From NCBI GenBank assembly GCA_024234595.1, contig JACKNZ010000007.1, positions 164,644-228,643 of the forward strand: 64,000 nt of DNA. The letters are read 5' to 3'. Positions 27,766 through 36,011 of this stretch are shown piece by piece (the first letter of the stretch is position 1; each line of letters begins with the position of its first letter). Source of the DNA: Moraxellaceae bacterium (lineage in GTDB: Bacteria; Pseudomonadota; Gammaproteobacteria; Pseudomonadales; Moraxellaceae). The notes beneath the pieces were generated by a model. The model saw only the letters and a list, made by a program, of their open reading frames with translations. It was not told the DNA's origin and ran no database searches. Both the position numbers and the translations under genes were made by a program.

Positions 27766-27832
27766 TTAGGACTTAGATACTTCATTAAAAATCATAAGTC
27801 CTAAAACGAAGGAAAATAAAATAGTTTCCTTC
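27766..27832. repeat. Two hairpins upstream of htpG, one with repeat-family ends
   Basis: TTAGGACTTA (27766-27775) and TAAGTCCTAA (27795-27804) are perfectly complementary; they match the terminal arms of the 98-bp element family but enclose only 19 bases. A second hairpin, GAAGGAAA (27808-27815) and TTTCCTTC (27825-27832), follows. The pair lies between the stop of the upstream gene and the htpG start, so it may be a terminator or part of the htpG leader. Confidence 0.6.
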
Positions 27833-27856
27833 AACATGGGGTTTTGTTGATTAACT

Positions 27857-28450
27857 TCAAGGGTAAGTGGGACAATTTGGTACGCGAGAAGTCATGCGCT
27901 GATAATAGGTGTTAACACCATCTAATTCATGAATAACTAATTGGTCGCTATTAAGCCATTCTACTGGATTGTCATCAATCGGCCAAAGTCGGCCATCTGT
28001 AAACCACAAGATACGATTTAACTCAGGACTACTCCATACACCTTGATAACTGGATTCATCTTGCGCCAAAGTGCTTTTTAATGTTGAACTATCAATCTGA
28101 TATCGACCATAAGCATTTAACTCAATGGCAAAAGTCAAGGTATCACCACGCTTAACCTGCCAACGCCCCACCCACTGGCAAGGGGTATGAGGCTGGACAA
28201 TTTGATATAAACGCTCAGGATCTAAATACCACCAACTTAACCATTGAGTACGCCCTTTAAGGCACATCACAAACGAAGCCGCATTTTTTTTATTGTTTGC
28301 TTCTGCCAAATGAATGCCTAACTCCCTGCCACACACTTCCATATTTTGCAACAATTGACCATGAGAATAGCCCTTAAAAAACGACCACACAAACCAAGAA
28401 AAAGGAATCCAAAAAGCTACTCCCAAAAAGATGCGTAAATTACGACTCAT
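27857..28450 (-). CDS. Unrecognised membrane-anchored protein, paralogue of its neighbour (A)
   Basis: The 197-residue protein has an N-terminal transmembrane anchor (about 7-25, FLGVAFWIPFSWFVWSFF) and an exported domain. That domain has the pattern WVGRWQVKRGD, GVWSS, FTDGRLWPI and EWLNSDQLVI. The protein at 28460-29062 has the same pattern at the same spacing (FVGKWHV, GIWSS, FDGEYFWPI, EWLSDKHFLM), so these are tandem paralogues. The repeated G-x-W, WSS and DG-x-x-WPI motifs suggest a small beta-barrel or lipocalin-like fold, which is inference. Cysteines are conserved between the two (about residues 39, 63 and 95), possibly forming disulfides in the periplasm. The gap between the genes is 9 bp. 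Confidence 0.7.
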   Translation of the reverse strand: MSRNLRIFLGVAFWIPFSWFVWSFFKGYSHGQLLQNMEVCGRELGIHLAEANNKKNAASFVMCLKGRTQWLSWWYLDPERLYQIVQPHTPCQWVGRWQVKRGDTLTFAIELNAYGRYQIDSSTLKSTLAQDESSYQGVWSSPELNRILWFTDGRLWPIDDNPVEWLNSDQLVIHELDGVNTYYQRMTSRVPNCPTYP

Positions 28451-28459
28451 ACAAACTCA

Positions 28460-29062
28460 CTACTTAGTTGCCGTTTCTTGACAATCTTTATTGATGGGTG
28501 TGTGTCTAAAAAAGAACGCTTGTTTTTCTTGTAAAGGATTAGTCATCAAAAAGTGTTTATCACTCAACCATTCAATCTTATATTCATTGATAGGCCAAAA
28601 ATACTCACCATCAAAAAATTGAATAGCAGTATTTTTATTAACCGAACTCCAAATACCTGTTTTTTCGATAGTATTTTTTTGTTCACTGCGTGCCATAATC
28701 ATCGGCTCAACAAAAAATCGACTATCTGGTTCAATTGTTAACCAATACTCTTTGTAACCTTCGGAAACGTGCCATTTACCCACAAAATCACAATGCATTT
28801 TAGGCTTAGCATATTGATACAAACGTTCCTCATGCATGATATTACTAATAAAAAAATTACCTTTTTTCTTCAAACACCCTACAAAGGCATCCACTTCTCT
28901 TGCCGATTTATTAGTGGCACTGATTGGGGTTTGCGCCAAACATTCACTAAAATTTTGTTCGAATCGACTGTTAAAATAGCTATAACCGAGTGTAAAAAAC
29001 AACGCTATAGTGAGCGGAATATAGATAATAAAACGCAAAAACCATCTAAAATTATTAGTCAC
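28460..29062 (-). CDS. Unrecognised membrane-anchored protein, paralogue of its neighbour (B)
   Basis: This is a 200-residue protein with an N-terminal transmembrane segment (about 7-26, FLRFIIYIPLTIALFFTLGYSYF) and an extracytoplasmic domain sharing the W-rich motif series with the next gene. Sequence identity appears low outside the motifs, so the duplication is old. It is first in a two-gene unit on the minus strand. Its base composition is more AT-rich than its neighbours. I cannot name the family. Confidence 0.7.
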   Translation of the reverse strand: MTNNFRWFLRFIIYIPLTIALFFTLGYSYFNSRFEQNFSECLAQTPISATNKSAREVDAFVGCLKKKGNFFISNIMHEERLYQYAKPKMHCDFVGKWHVSEGYKEYWLTIEPDSRFFVEPMIMARSEQKNTIEKTGIWSSVNKNTAIQFFDGEYFWPINEYKIEWLSDKHFLMTNPLQEKQAFFFRHTPINKDCQETATK

Positions 29063-29120
29063 CGCTCGCTCCTTTTGTTGCCTTACTTGAACATTATCAA
29101 GTATTGGCGATGATTTGTTA

Positions 29121-30299
29121 TTATTTACTTAAATACCGAGTCGCTGCTTCTAGCCCTTGTAAAGTCAAAGGATACATTCGCTCATCCAATAATTTACGAA
29201 TATGTACAATCGACTGCGTATGTTGCCATGCTCTTTCGGGCTCAGGGTTTAACCATACCACTTTTTGAAAGTGTTGCGTCAGACGCTGCATCCACACTGC
29301 ACCTGCTTCTTCATTAAAGTGTTCTACCGAACCGCCAGCCGATAATACTTCGTAAGGTGACATTGAGGCATCCCCTACAAAAATTACCCGATAATCATTG
29401 CCATATTTATGAATAATATCCCAAATGGGCAAACGCTCCGACCAACGGCGATTATTGTCTTGCCACACACTTTCGTAAATAAAATTATGAAAATAAAAAT
29501 AATGTAAATGCTTAAATTCACTACGCGCTGCCGAGAATAATGCTTCACATACCTCGACATAAGGGTCCATTGAGCCACCAACATCAAAAAAAATCAGCAC
29601 TTTAACGCGATTTTTACGTTCCGCGACTAATTTAATATCCAGCAAGCCACCTTTATGAGCCGTTGACTTGATGGTGTCATCAATATCCAGCTCTTCTTCT
29701 AAACCTTGTCGTGCAAAACGGCGCAAACGTCGCAGGGCGACTTGTAAATTGCGTGTACCTAATTCTAAGGAGTCATCTAGGTTTTTAAACTCTCTTTTTT
29801 CCCATACTTTTACCGCTGTTTTGTTGCGCGAAGGGCCAGCTAAACGAATACCTTCGGGGTTTGAACCATACGCGCCAAAGGGTGATGTGCCGCCTGTCCC
29901 CACCATTCTATTACCACCTTGATGGCGTTTATGTTGCTCTTGCATACGCTTTTCAAATTCTTCCATCAGTTTTTCGAGTGAGCCCATTTTTTCGATTTGC
30001 GCTAACTCTTCGGGACTTAAGTTTTTTTCTATTTCTTTGCGTAACCAATCCTCAGGAATAGCGGCATTGGCTAAAGGATTGGCCATACTCTCGACACCAT
30101 CAAAAAAATCTTTAAATGCGCGGTCAAATTTGTCAAAGTTTTTTTCATCTTTAACCAAGCAAATGCGTGCTAAGCGATAAAACTCTTCGTTATCGGCAAA
30201 CACCAAACCTTTGTCTAAAGCATTGAGCAAATCTAAATACTCTCGAATAGAAACGGGTACTTGATATTTTTTGAGGGTATAAAAAAGTTGGGTCAACAT
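29121..30299 (-). CDS. VWA domain protein, CoxE family
   Basis: This 392-residue protein belongs to the CoxE-like VWA proteins (COG3825 type). The N-terminal helical region (about 1-130) begins LTQLFYTLKKYQVPVSIREY. A charged linker follows, then a C-terminal VWA domain with the metal site DVGGSM, a D-x-G-x-S variant of the usual D-x-S-x-S. FVGDASMSPYEV near residue 315 gives the other metal-site residues. In many genomes it pairs with a MoxR-type AAA ATPase to act on metalloenzyme assembly or protein remodelling. No MoxR gene is adjacent here: tRNA-Ser lies upstream and unrelated genes downstream. Confidence 0.85.
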   Translation of the reverse strand: MLTQLFYTLKKYQVPVSIREYLDLLNALDKGLVFADNEEFYRLARICLVKDEKNFDKFDRAFKDFFDGVESMANPLANAAIPEDWLRKEIEKNLSPEELAQIEKMGSLEKLMEEFEKRMQEQHKRHQGGNRMVGTGGTSPFGAYGSNPEGIRLAGPSRNKTAVKVWEKREFKNLDDSLELGTRNLQVALRRLRRFARQGLEEELDIDDTIKSTAHKGGLLDIKLVAERKNRVKVLIFFDVGGSMDPYVEVCEALFSAARSEFKHLHYFYFHNFIYESVWQDNNRRWSERLPIWDIIHKYGNDYRVIFVGDASMSPYEVLSAGGSVEHFNEEAGAVWMQRLTQHFQKVVWLNPEPERAWQHTQSIVHIRKLLDERMYPLTLQGLEAATRYLSK

Positions 30300-30388
30300 T
30301 ACATAAACTCGCCATCAAAATGTACTGATAGCATAGCTTATTTTTGCCGTTTTGAGCGCGACAACCATACTTTGCCGCAAAAAAACAA

Positions 30389-30412
30389 AAAACCGCGTCT
30401 ATGCGCGGTTTT
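30389..30412 (-). terminator. Terminator of tRNA-Ser
   Basis: AAAACCGCG (30389-30397) and CGCGGTTTT (30404-30412) form a 9-bp stem with a 6-nt loop. Read on the minus strand it is followed by a T-rich run (TTTTTTGTTTTTTT), just past the tRNA 3' end. Confidence 0.85.
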
Positions 30413-30416
30413 AATT

Positions 30417-30507
30417 TGGCGGTGAAAGAGGGATTCGAACCCTCGGTACGCTATTAACGTACACACGCTTTCCAGGCGTGCGCCTTAAACCACTCGGCCA
30501 TCTCACC
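30417..30507 (-). tRNA. tRNA-Ser(GGA)
   Basis: On the minus strand the sequence begins GGTGAGATGGCCGAGTGG and ends TTTCACCG-CCA, with the CCA encoded (30417-30419). The acceptor stem pairs GGTGAGA with TTTCACC (one G-U). The anticodon stem-loop reads CACGC-CTGGAAA-GCGTG, giving anticodon GGA for UCC/UCU codons. A long variable arm (TGTACG...CGTAC region) and the T-loop GGTTCGAATCC confirm a class II serine tRNA. A terminator follows immediately. Confidence 0.97.
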
Positions 30508-30637
30508 AATCTTGTTATGGACTAACAAGGCGCGCAAGAATAGCCTACTTCTCTCTAAAAATCAAAGCTATTTTTATTTTTTGCTTTTATCAAGCAGTGC
30601 TACACTATGCCGCAGTAAAATCATCTACATCTTATTT

Positions 30638-30736
30638 AGGACTTACGCGGTTATCGCTTTTTTGCTCACATTTCAACCGTTTTCAACGGTTTTATGTTCA
30701 CAAAACGCGCTAATTTCGGTGAAATGCGTAAGCCCT
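30638..30736. repeat. 98-bp-family palindromic element, copy B
   Basis: Ends are AGGACTTACGC (30638-30648) and GCGTAAGCCCT (30726-30736), complementary except for one A-C position, which is G-U on the minus strand. The centre holds AACCGTT-TTC-AACGGTT, and the right part ATTTC-GGT-GAAAT. It lies 24 bases before the kup start. It is open in the kup reading frame, producing a spurious N-terminal extension of that frame. Confidence 0.88.
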
Positions 30737-30760
30737 ACTATTAAACAAGCAGCCAGATTT

Positions 30761-32635
30761 ATGAGTCAGCCACAACAAACGCCTCTGCACTTACTGACAT
30801 TAGGGGCACTCGGTGTCGTTTTTGGTGATATTGGTACCAGCCCGCTATATGCTCTCAAAGAGTGTTTTCATGCTAGTCACGGCCTTGCGATTACTCATGA
30901 TAATATCGTTGGCTTGTTATCGGTTATCTTTTGGTCAATTACCTTAGTGGTATCTATTAAATATATTGCTTTTATTATGCGGGCTGACAACAACGGCGAA
31001 GGCGGCATTATGGCCTTACTTGCCTTGAGCTTGCGCAATAAAAACCTGAGTGCCACTGGCCGTTTAGCGTTAGTGAGTATTGGCTTATTTGGTGCAGCAT
31101 TGTTTTTTGGCGATGGCATTATCACGCCTGCAATTTCGGTATTGTCTGCCGTTGAAGGACTCAAATTAGTAACACCTGTGTTTGACCCTTATGTGATACC
31201 CATTACCATTGCGGTACTGGTGTCATTATTTGTTATTCAGCGTTATGGTACGAGCTCGGTAGGCAAATTATTTGGGCCTATTATGCTGCTTTGGTTTAGC
31301 ACACTTGGGATATTAGGGATTGTTAATATTGCACAGTTTCCAAGTGTATTAGAGTTAGTTAATCCTTTTTGGGCAGTAAATTTTTTAGTTAATCATACTA
31401 CCGTGGCTTTTATTACCTTGGGGGCGGTGGTGCTCACAGTAACAGGCGGTGAAGCCCTATATGCCGATATGGGGCATTTTGGTCGTAAACCGATTCGTTA
31501 TGCATGGTTTGGTTTGGTGCTGCCTGCTTTAATCCTTAATTATTGTGGGCAAGGGGCATTATTACTTAATCATCCCGAAGCGGTCGAAAACCCTTTTTAT
31601 CAATTAGCCCCAAGTTGGTTTATTGTGCCATTAATTGCATTAGCAACATTAGCTACTGTGATTGCCTCACAAGCGGTTATTTCGGGCGTATTTTCGATTG
31701 CCCGCCAAGCCATGCAATTAGGCTATTTACCGCGTTTTGAAGTCTTGCATACCTCTGCCAAAGAAATAGGGCAAATTTATATTCCTGCACTTAATTGGAT
31801 GTTACTTGGTGCAATCATCGTCTTAGTTTTTATGTTTAAGTCTTCTAGTAACCTAGCGGCTGCCTACGGCATTGCGGTAACCATGACCATGATTTGTGAC
31901 ACCCTATTAGCTGCTTTTGTCGCTATTACCATTTGGGGATGGTCTAAAAAACTTACCGTTGTGATTGTTTTACCGTTACTTTTAGCCGACTTTGCCTTTT
32001 TTGGTGCAACCTCACTCAAGTTTTTACAGGGAGGTTGGTTTCCTGTGTTAATTGGCGTGAGTGCCTTTACAGTGATGATGACATGGAAGCGTGGCCGCGA
32101 GATTTTATTTGACAAACTGAATCAAGAAACCATGCCACTAAACTTATTTGTGAATAGTATTGGTGCTGGCTCTATTCAAACCATTGAAGGCACAGCCATT
32201 TTTATGACAGGCACACACAAGTCTGTGCCTCATGCTCTTTTACATAATATTAAACATAATAAAATTCTGCACTCGCGCAATATCTTGCTGACCCTACACA
32301 CCCAAGATATTCCCACCGTAGAAGATAAAGACCGCTTGATTGTTGAGCAAATTTCGCCTAATTTTTGGCTCATTACAGGCTATTACGGCTTTAAAGAACA
32401 ACCTGATGTACCTGAACTTTTAGCATTATGTGAGCCCTATGGTTTAAGCTTTGATATGATGGATACCAGCTTCTTTTTATCGCGTGAACGCATTATCCCG
32501 CGTGTTGAGGGTGGCATGGCTCCGTGGCGTGAATTGCTGTTTGTTACTATGTCGCGAAACTCGGCCTCAGCAACCGACTTCTTTCAAATTCCAACCAATC
32601 GTGTTGTCGAACTTGGCACACAAATTGAATTATAA
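30761..32635 (+). CDS. kup: Low-affinity potassium uptake protein Kup
   Basis: Kup is an inner-membrane K+/H+ symporter. The start ATG 30761 gives 624 residues beginning MSQPQQTPLHLLTLGALGVVFGDIGTSPLYALKE, shown here as motif description only: the LGVVFGDIGTSPLY block is the family signature and should lie about 20 residues from the start, as in E. coli Kup (622). An open frame back to 30512 runs through tRNA-proximal sequence and repeat copy B, so it is not coding. About 12 transmembrane helices fill residues 15-430, and a cytoplasmic C-terminal domain follows. The gene stands alone. Confidence 0.93.
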   Translation: MSQPQQTPLHLLTLGALGVVFGDIGTSPLYALKECFHASHGLAITHDNIVGLLSVIFWSITLVVSIKYIAFIMRADNNGEGGIMALLALSLRNKNLSATGRLALVSIGLFGAALFFGDGIITPAISVLSAVEGLKLVTPVFDPYVIPITIAVLVSLFVIQRYGTSSVGKLFGPIMLLWFSTLGILGIVNIAQFPSVLELVNPFWAVNFLVNHTTVAFITLGAVVLTVTGGEALYADMGHFGRKPIRYAWFGLVLPALILNYCGQGALLLNHPEAVENPFYQLAPSWFIVPLIALATLATVIASQAVISGVFSIARQAMQLGYLPRFEVLHTSAKEIGQIYIPALNWMLLGAIIVLVFMFKSSSNLAAAYGIAVTMTMICDTLLAAFVAITIWGWSKKLTVVIVLPLLLADFAFFGATSLKFLQGGWFPVLIGVSAFTVMMTWKRGREILFDKLNQETMPLNLFVNSIGAGSIQTIEGTAIFMTGTHKSVPHALLHNIKHNKILHSRNILLTLHTQDIPTVEDKDRLIVEQISPNFWLITGYYGFKEQPDVPELLALCEPYGLSFDMMDTSFFLSRERIIPRVEGGMAPWRELLFVTMSRNSASATDFFQIPTNRVVELGTQIEL

Positions 32636-32676
32636 ATGAGAGGGTGTACTTAGTATTCATTTTGTTGTTTAATGGC

Positions 32677-32714
32677 CAAGACCGATAATTTGAATAAAAA
32701 TAATATCGGTCTTG
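32677..32714. terminator. 11-bp inverted repeat downstream of kup
   Basis: CAAGACCGATA (32677-32687) and TATCGGTCTTG (32704-32714) pair perfectly, with a 16-nt AT-rich loop. It lies 42 bases after the kup stop and 83 bases before the NYN gene. There is no T-run, so it may be a structured 3' end or an operator for the next gene rather than an intrinsic terminator. Confidence 0.5.
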
Positions 32715-32796
32715 ATGCTAACGCACTTATTTAGAATGACATTAAATCATTCGACATTTATAACAAGCAAAAACAATTTTAAAAAGAGTATCTTAA

Positions 32797-33816
32797 ATGG
32801 CTAATAACACTAAAAATTTTACCAAAATTGGCATTTTTTACGATGGTAATTTCTTTCTGCATGTCAGTAATTATTATCAATACTATCACTCACGTAAATC
32901 TCGAATTAGCATCTCTGGTTTACATGAATATATTCGTCATCGCGTTGCTGCCGAAGAAAACTCCGATGTCCGATTTTGCCATATTGTCGATGCGCATTAT
33001 TTTAGAGGCCGTTTGCGTGCTCAAGATGCCGAACAACGGGATTTGTTGCTTAAAGAACGCTTATTTGATGAAGTATTAATGCGTGAGGGCGTGACTACTC
33101 ATTATTTACCGCTTGGCCCTGATGGCGAAAAAGGCATTGATGTTTGGTTGGCTTTGGAGGCTTATGAACTGTCGATATATAAACAATTTGATGTTTTGGT
33201 TTTAGTGGCTTGTGATGGTGATTTTAGACCCTTATTACGCAAACTTAACACCGTTGGCACGCGTGTCATGTTACTGGCTTGGGATTTTGAATATACCGAT
33301 AGACACAATGTCCAAAAACTCACTCGTACCGCTCAAGTACTCTTGGATGAAGCGACCTACCCTGTTCTCATGCACCAAGTGATTGATGACCGTTCTGCAC
33401 GTAATGACCCACAAATCAATAAGTTATTTTTGTATCCCAAAGAAGAACAAGCCATTCTTAATGCCATTAACTATGGTACGCCTATTACTCATTCGCCTTC
33501 GGTTAATCCGACTAATACTAATCACCATCTTGAGCAAGAAAATCGCAGTGAAGGCGTGATTCAAAGCCTAAAAGAAGGTGGTTTTGGTTTTATTACTCCC
33601 GATGAGGATATGGAGAATATCTTTTTTCATTTTAGTGAAGTCAAAAACCGCAGTTTTACCGAACTACGTATTGGCGATAGAGTCACTTATACCTTAGGGC
33701 GAAATGACAAAGGCTATTGCGCCACGCATATTATTGCCGAGAGTCAGACCGACACCCTGTTTTATAATGACCCACCTTATGATGATGAACCATTTTTGGC
33801 TTATGATGATGAATAA
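32797..33816 (+). CDS. NYN domain ribonuclease-like protein fused to a cold-shock domain
   Basis: The 339-residue protein joins an N-terminal NYN/PIN-like domain (about 8-195) to a C-terminal cold-shock domain (about 248-315). In the NYN part, FYDGNFF, KGIDVWLALEAYE and LVACDGDFRPLL supply the acidic residues of the predicted metal-dependent RNase site. The cold-shock part has GFGFITPD and ENIFFHFSEV, the RNP1/RNP2-like nucleic-acid motifs. A linker of about 50 residues separates them, and the tail is acidic. NYN proteins of the LabA group are often RNA-processing or RNA-turnover factors; the fusion implies recognition of single-stranded RNA. The gene is a single unit, ended by a repeat hairpin. 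Confidence 0.88.
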   Translation: MANNTKNFTKIGIFYDGNFFLHVSNYYQYYHSRKSRISISGLHEYIRHRVAAEENSDVRFCHIVDAHYFRGRLRAQDAEQRDLLLKERLFDEVLMREGVTTHYLPLGPDGEKGIDVWLALEAYELSIYKQFDVLVLVACDGDFRPLLRKLNTVGTRVMLLAWDFEYTDRHNVQKLTRTAQVLLDEATYPVLMHQVIDDRSARNDPQINKLFLYPKEEQAILNAINYGTPITHSPSVNPTNTNHHLEQENRSEGVIQSLKEGGFGFITPDEDMENIFFHFSEVKNRSFTELRIGDRVTYTLGRNDKGYCATHIIAESQTDTLFYNDPPYDDEPFLAYDDE

Positions 33817-33848
33817 CCTCACCCTAGCCCTCTCCTAACAGGAGAGGG
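33817..33848. repeat. Hairpin repeat between convergent NYN and trmB genes
   Basis: CCCTCTCC (33828-33835) and GGAGAGGG (33841-33848) form an 8-bp stem preceded by CCTCACCCTAG. It is the reverse-oriented relative of the elements at 11359 and 63907 and probably serves as a two-way terminator. Confidence 0.65.
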
Positions 33849-33863
33849 AATAAAAGACTCTCC

Positions 33864-34565
33864 TTACGAAACTCGCTGATACAACACATCCCATACCCCA
33901 TGACCTAATTTTTGGCCTCGCACTTCAAATTTGGTCAAGGGGCGATAGTCTGGACGTGGCGAAAATTGTCCTTTTCCTAAAACATTCTTATAACCTTCAC
34001 TGGCCTCTAAAATCTCTAACATCCATAGTGCGTAATGCTCCCAATCGGTGGCCGCATGAAAAACACCACCCATTTTGAGCTTTTGTCGTATAAGCTGCAT
34101 ATTATCAAGCTGCACAAAACGACGTTTATGATGCTTCTTTTTTGGCCAAGGGTCGGCAAAATACAGTTGCACCGTATCAATGCTGTTATCGACAAAATAA
34201 TGCTCTAATAACAACAGCGCGTCACCCTCAATCACACGCAGATTGCTTAACTTGCGTTCGCCTGCTTCAAAACAAATTTGTGCCAAGCCATTCGGGTGAA
34301 TCTCTATACCAATAAAATCCCGCTCGGGGGCTGCCTCTGCCATTTGAATCAATGAGCTACCCATACCAAAACCAATTTCAACCGTCAAAGGAGCGATTCG
34401 GCCAAAAATATTTTGCTGGTTAAAGGTCTGTTGCTCAGTCTCTAACAAATAATACTCGCCATACTCATCTAAACCTTTTTGCTGTGATACGGTATAAGCG
34501 GTTGAACGTCGCATAAAAGTCATAATACGACGTGGATATGCTTTAGGGCTTACTAACTCAGTCAT
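33864..34565 (-). CDS. trmB: tRNA (guanine-N7-)-methyltransferase TrmB
   Basis: TrmB methylates G46 in the variable loop of tRNAs using S-adenosylmethionine. The 233-residue protein has VEIGFGMGSSL (SAM motif I), FIGIEIHPNG, and the family-specific block YFADPWPKKKHHKRRFV. The C-terminus carries LTKFEVRGQKLGHGVWD with the T-x-x-E element. All match the family in order and spacing. It starts one base from the thiG stop, so it is the last gene of a thiS-thiG-trmB unit, an association also seen in related gammaproteobacteria. Confidence 0.95.
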   Translation of the reverse strand: MTELVSPKAYPRRIMTFMRRSTAYTVSQQKGLDEYGEYYLLETEQQTFNQQNIFGRIAPLTVEIGFGMGSSLIQMAEAAPERDFIGIEIHPNGLAQICFEAGERKLSNLRVIEGDALLLLEHYFVDNSIDTVQLYFADPWPKKKHHKRRFVQLDNMQLIRQKLKMGGVFHAATDWEHYALWMLEILEASEGYKNVLGKGQFSPRPDYRPLTKFEVRGQKLGHGVWDVLYQRVS

Positions 34566-34566
34566 G

Positions 34567-35349
34567 TTAAAAAAACTTACCTTCTAGGGGACTTGATGCA
34601 GAGGCGTATAATTTTTTGGGCATACGACCTGCTAAAAAGGATTCACGGCCAGCTTCAACGGCTTTTTTCATTGCCGAAGCCATTAAAATAGGTTTTTGTG
34701 CTTTAGCAATCGCGGTGTTCATCAACACGCCTGCACAACCTAACTCCATCGCAATCGCAGCATCCGAGGCTGTCCCCACACCTGCATCGACAATAATCGG
34801 CACATTGGCCTGTTCCATAATAATACGCAAGTTATAGGGGTTAATAATGCCCAAACCTGAGCCAATTAAACTACCTAAAGGCATCACGGCCACACAGCCT
34901 ATCTCTTCAAGTTGTTTAGCGACAATCGGGTCATCGGAGGTATAAACCATCACTTCAAAGCCTTCTTTAACCAACACTTCGGCTGATTTTAAGGTTTCAA
35001 CAATATTGGGATATAAGGTTTTTTCGTCACCCAACACCTCTAACTTGACTAAGTTATGACCATCTAATAACTCACGCGCCAAACGACAGGTACGAATCGC
35101 ATCTTCTGCGGTATAACAACCTGCTGTGTTCGGTAAAATGGTGTATTTTTGAGGAGAAACTACCTCTAATAAATTCGGTTCATTCGGATTTTGGCCAATA
35201 TTGGTACGACGTACGGCAACCGTGACAATTTCTGCACCACTTGCCTCAATCGCTAAGCGTGTTTCTTCGAGGTCTTGATATTTACCTGTACCGACTAATA
35301 AACGCGACTGATAACTTCGACCTGCTATGTGTAATAGATCATTATTCAT
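34567..35349 (-). CDS. thiG: Thiazole synthase ThiG
   Basis: ThiG forms the thiazole phosphate of thiamine from deoxyxylulose phosphate, dehydroglycine and ThiS thiocarboxylate. The 260 residues form a TIM barrel. RLLVGTGKYQDLEETRLAIEASGAEIVTVAVRR opens it (described by position 16-48), with the Schiff-base lysine region LVKLEVLGDEKTLYPN, then VMPLGSLIGSGLGI and PIIVDAGVGTASDAAIAMELG. Length is normal. ThiS is encoded 89 bp upstream on the same strand, with a repeat element between. No TPP riboswitch was seen in front of the pair. Confidence 0.95.
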   Translation of the reverse strand: MNNDLLHIAGRSYQSRLLVGTGKYQDLEETRLAIEASGAEIVTVAVRRTNIGQNPNEPNLLEVVSPQKYTILPNTAGCYTAEDAIRTCRLARELLDGHNLVKLEVLGDEKTLYPNIVETLKSAEVLVKEGFEVMVYTSDDPIVAKQLEEIGCVAVMPLGSLIGSGLGIINPYNLRIIMEQANVPIIVDAGVGTASDAAIAMELGCAGVLMNTAIAKAQKPILMASAMKKAVEAGRESFLAGRMPKKLYASASSPLEGKFF

Positions 35350-35370
35350 TGTTAATAACTCATATAAACT

Positions 35371-35438
35371 AAATCCCCCTAACCCCTTTTCAAAAAGAAA
35401 CTCCGTCCTTTTGCAAAGGAGGGTCGGGGAGGATTAAA
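35371..35438. repeat. C-rich/G-rich palindromic repeat between thiS and thiG
   Basis: AAATCCCCCTAACCCC (35371-35386) and GGAGGGTCGGGGAGGATT (35418-35435) are imperfectly complementary, flanking an A/T-rich loop. The right end touches the thiS stop codon. It belongs to the same general class as the repeats at 25798 and 54527. Confidence 0.6.
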
Positions 35439-35642
35439 TCAACCGCCACCAATGGCATGAACCACTTCGACACAATCATTCTCTTGCAATATTGTTGTTG
35501 CATGCAAACTTTTAGGCACAATTTCTTTGTTTAATTCAACCGCCACCCGACGACCTGTTATCTCTAACAACAACAATAAATCGGTGATTGAACAACCGAT
35601 AGAGACTTGTTTCGGCTCACCATTTACCTGAATATTCATCAT
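35439..35642 (-). CDS. thiS: Sulfur carrier protein ThiS
   Basis: The 67-residue ubiquitin-like protein ends in the obligatory Gly-Gly (VVHAIGGG, with one extra Gly), which is adenylated and converted to thiocarboxylate to donate sulfur to ThiG. VNGEPKQVSIGCSITDLLLL at the start and the NDCVEVV strand are typical. Two adjacent ATG codons could start it. It is encoded immediately after the DUF423 gene and before thiG. Confidence 0.93.
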   Translation of the reverse strand: MMNIQVNGEPKQVSIGCSITDLLLLLEITGRRVAVELNKEIVPKSLHATTILQENDCVEVVHAIGGG

Positions 35643-36011
35643 TTATAACCCTTTTTGCCATGCCGCATAGGCCAACCACAACCAACCGATAATAAATGCT
35701 GTGCCACCAATTGGCGTAATCGCGCCAAACCAACGTGGAGCACCTAAAGTCATGGCATATAAAGAACCACTAAAAATGACAATGCCTATTTGTAACGCCC
35801 AAGCACTGCCTTTAGGCAAGGCTAATTGTGGCTGTGCAGCCATTAACGCACCAATCACTAATAATCCTAAAGCATGATAAAAATGATATTCGACACCTGT
35901 TTGCCACCATGCTAATTGTTCAGCCGTGACTTTGGCTTTTAAACCATGCGCACCAAATGCCCCTAAAGTCACCGCAATGGCCAAATTTAACGCGCCTAAA
36001 GAAAAAAACAT
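35643..36011 (-). CDS. DUF423 family inner-membrane protein
   Basis: This is a 122-residue protein with four predicted transmembrane helices. LGAFGAHGLKAK near the N-terminus, WWQTGVEYHFYHALGLLVIG in the second helix and the PIGGTAFIIGWLWLA end are the DUF423 (YgdD) signatures. The function of the family is not established. Its start overlaps the upstream nuclease-like gene by one base and its stop abuts thiS, so it is inside an operon. Confidence 0.9.
   Translation of the reverse strand: MFFSLGALNLAIAVTLGAFGAHGLKAKVTAEQLAWWQTGVEYHFYHALGLLVIGALMAAQPQLALPKGSAWALQIGIVIFSGSLYAMTLGAPRWFGAITPIGGTAFIIGWLWLAYAAWQKGL

Noticed and set aside
30512..30760. Possible 83-residue N-terminal extension of Kup
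   Set aside because: The stretch begins next to the tRNA and crosses repeat copy B; family length and the position of the FGDIGTSPLY block fit a start at 30761.
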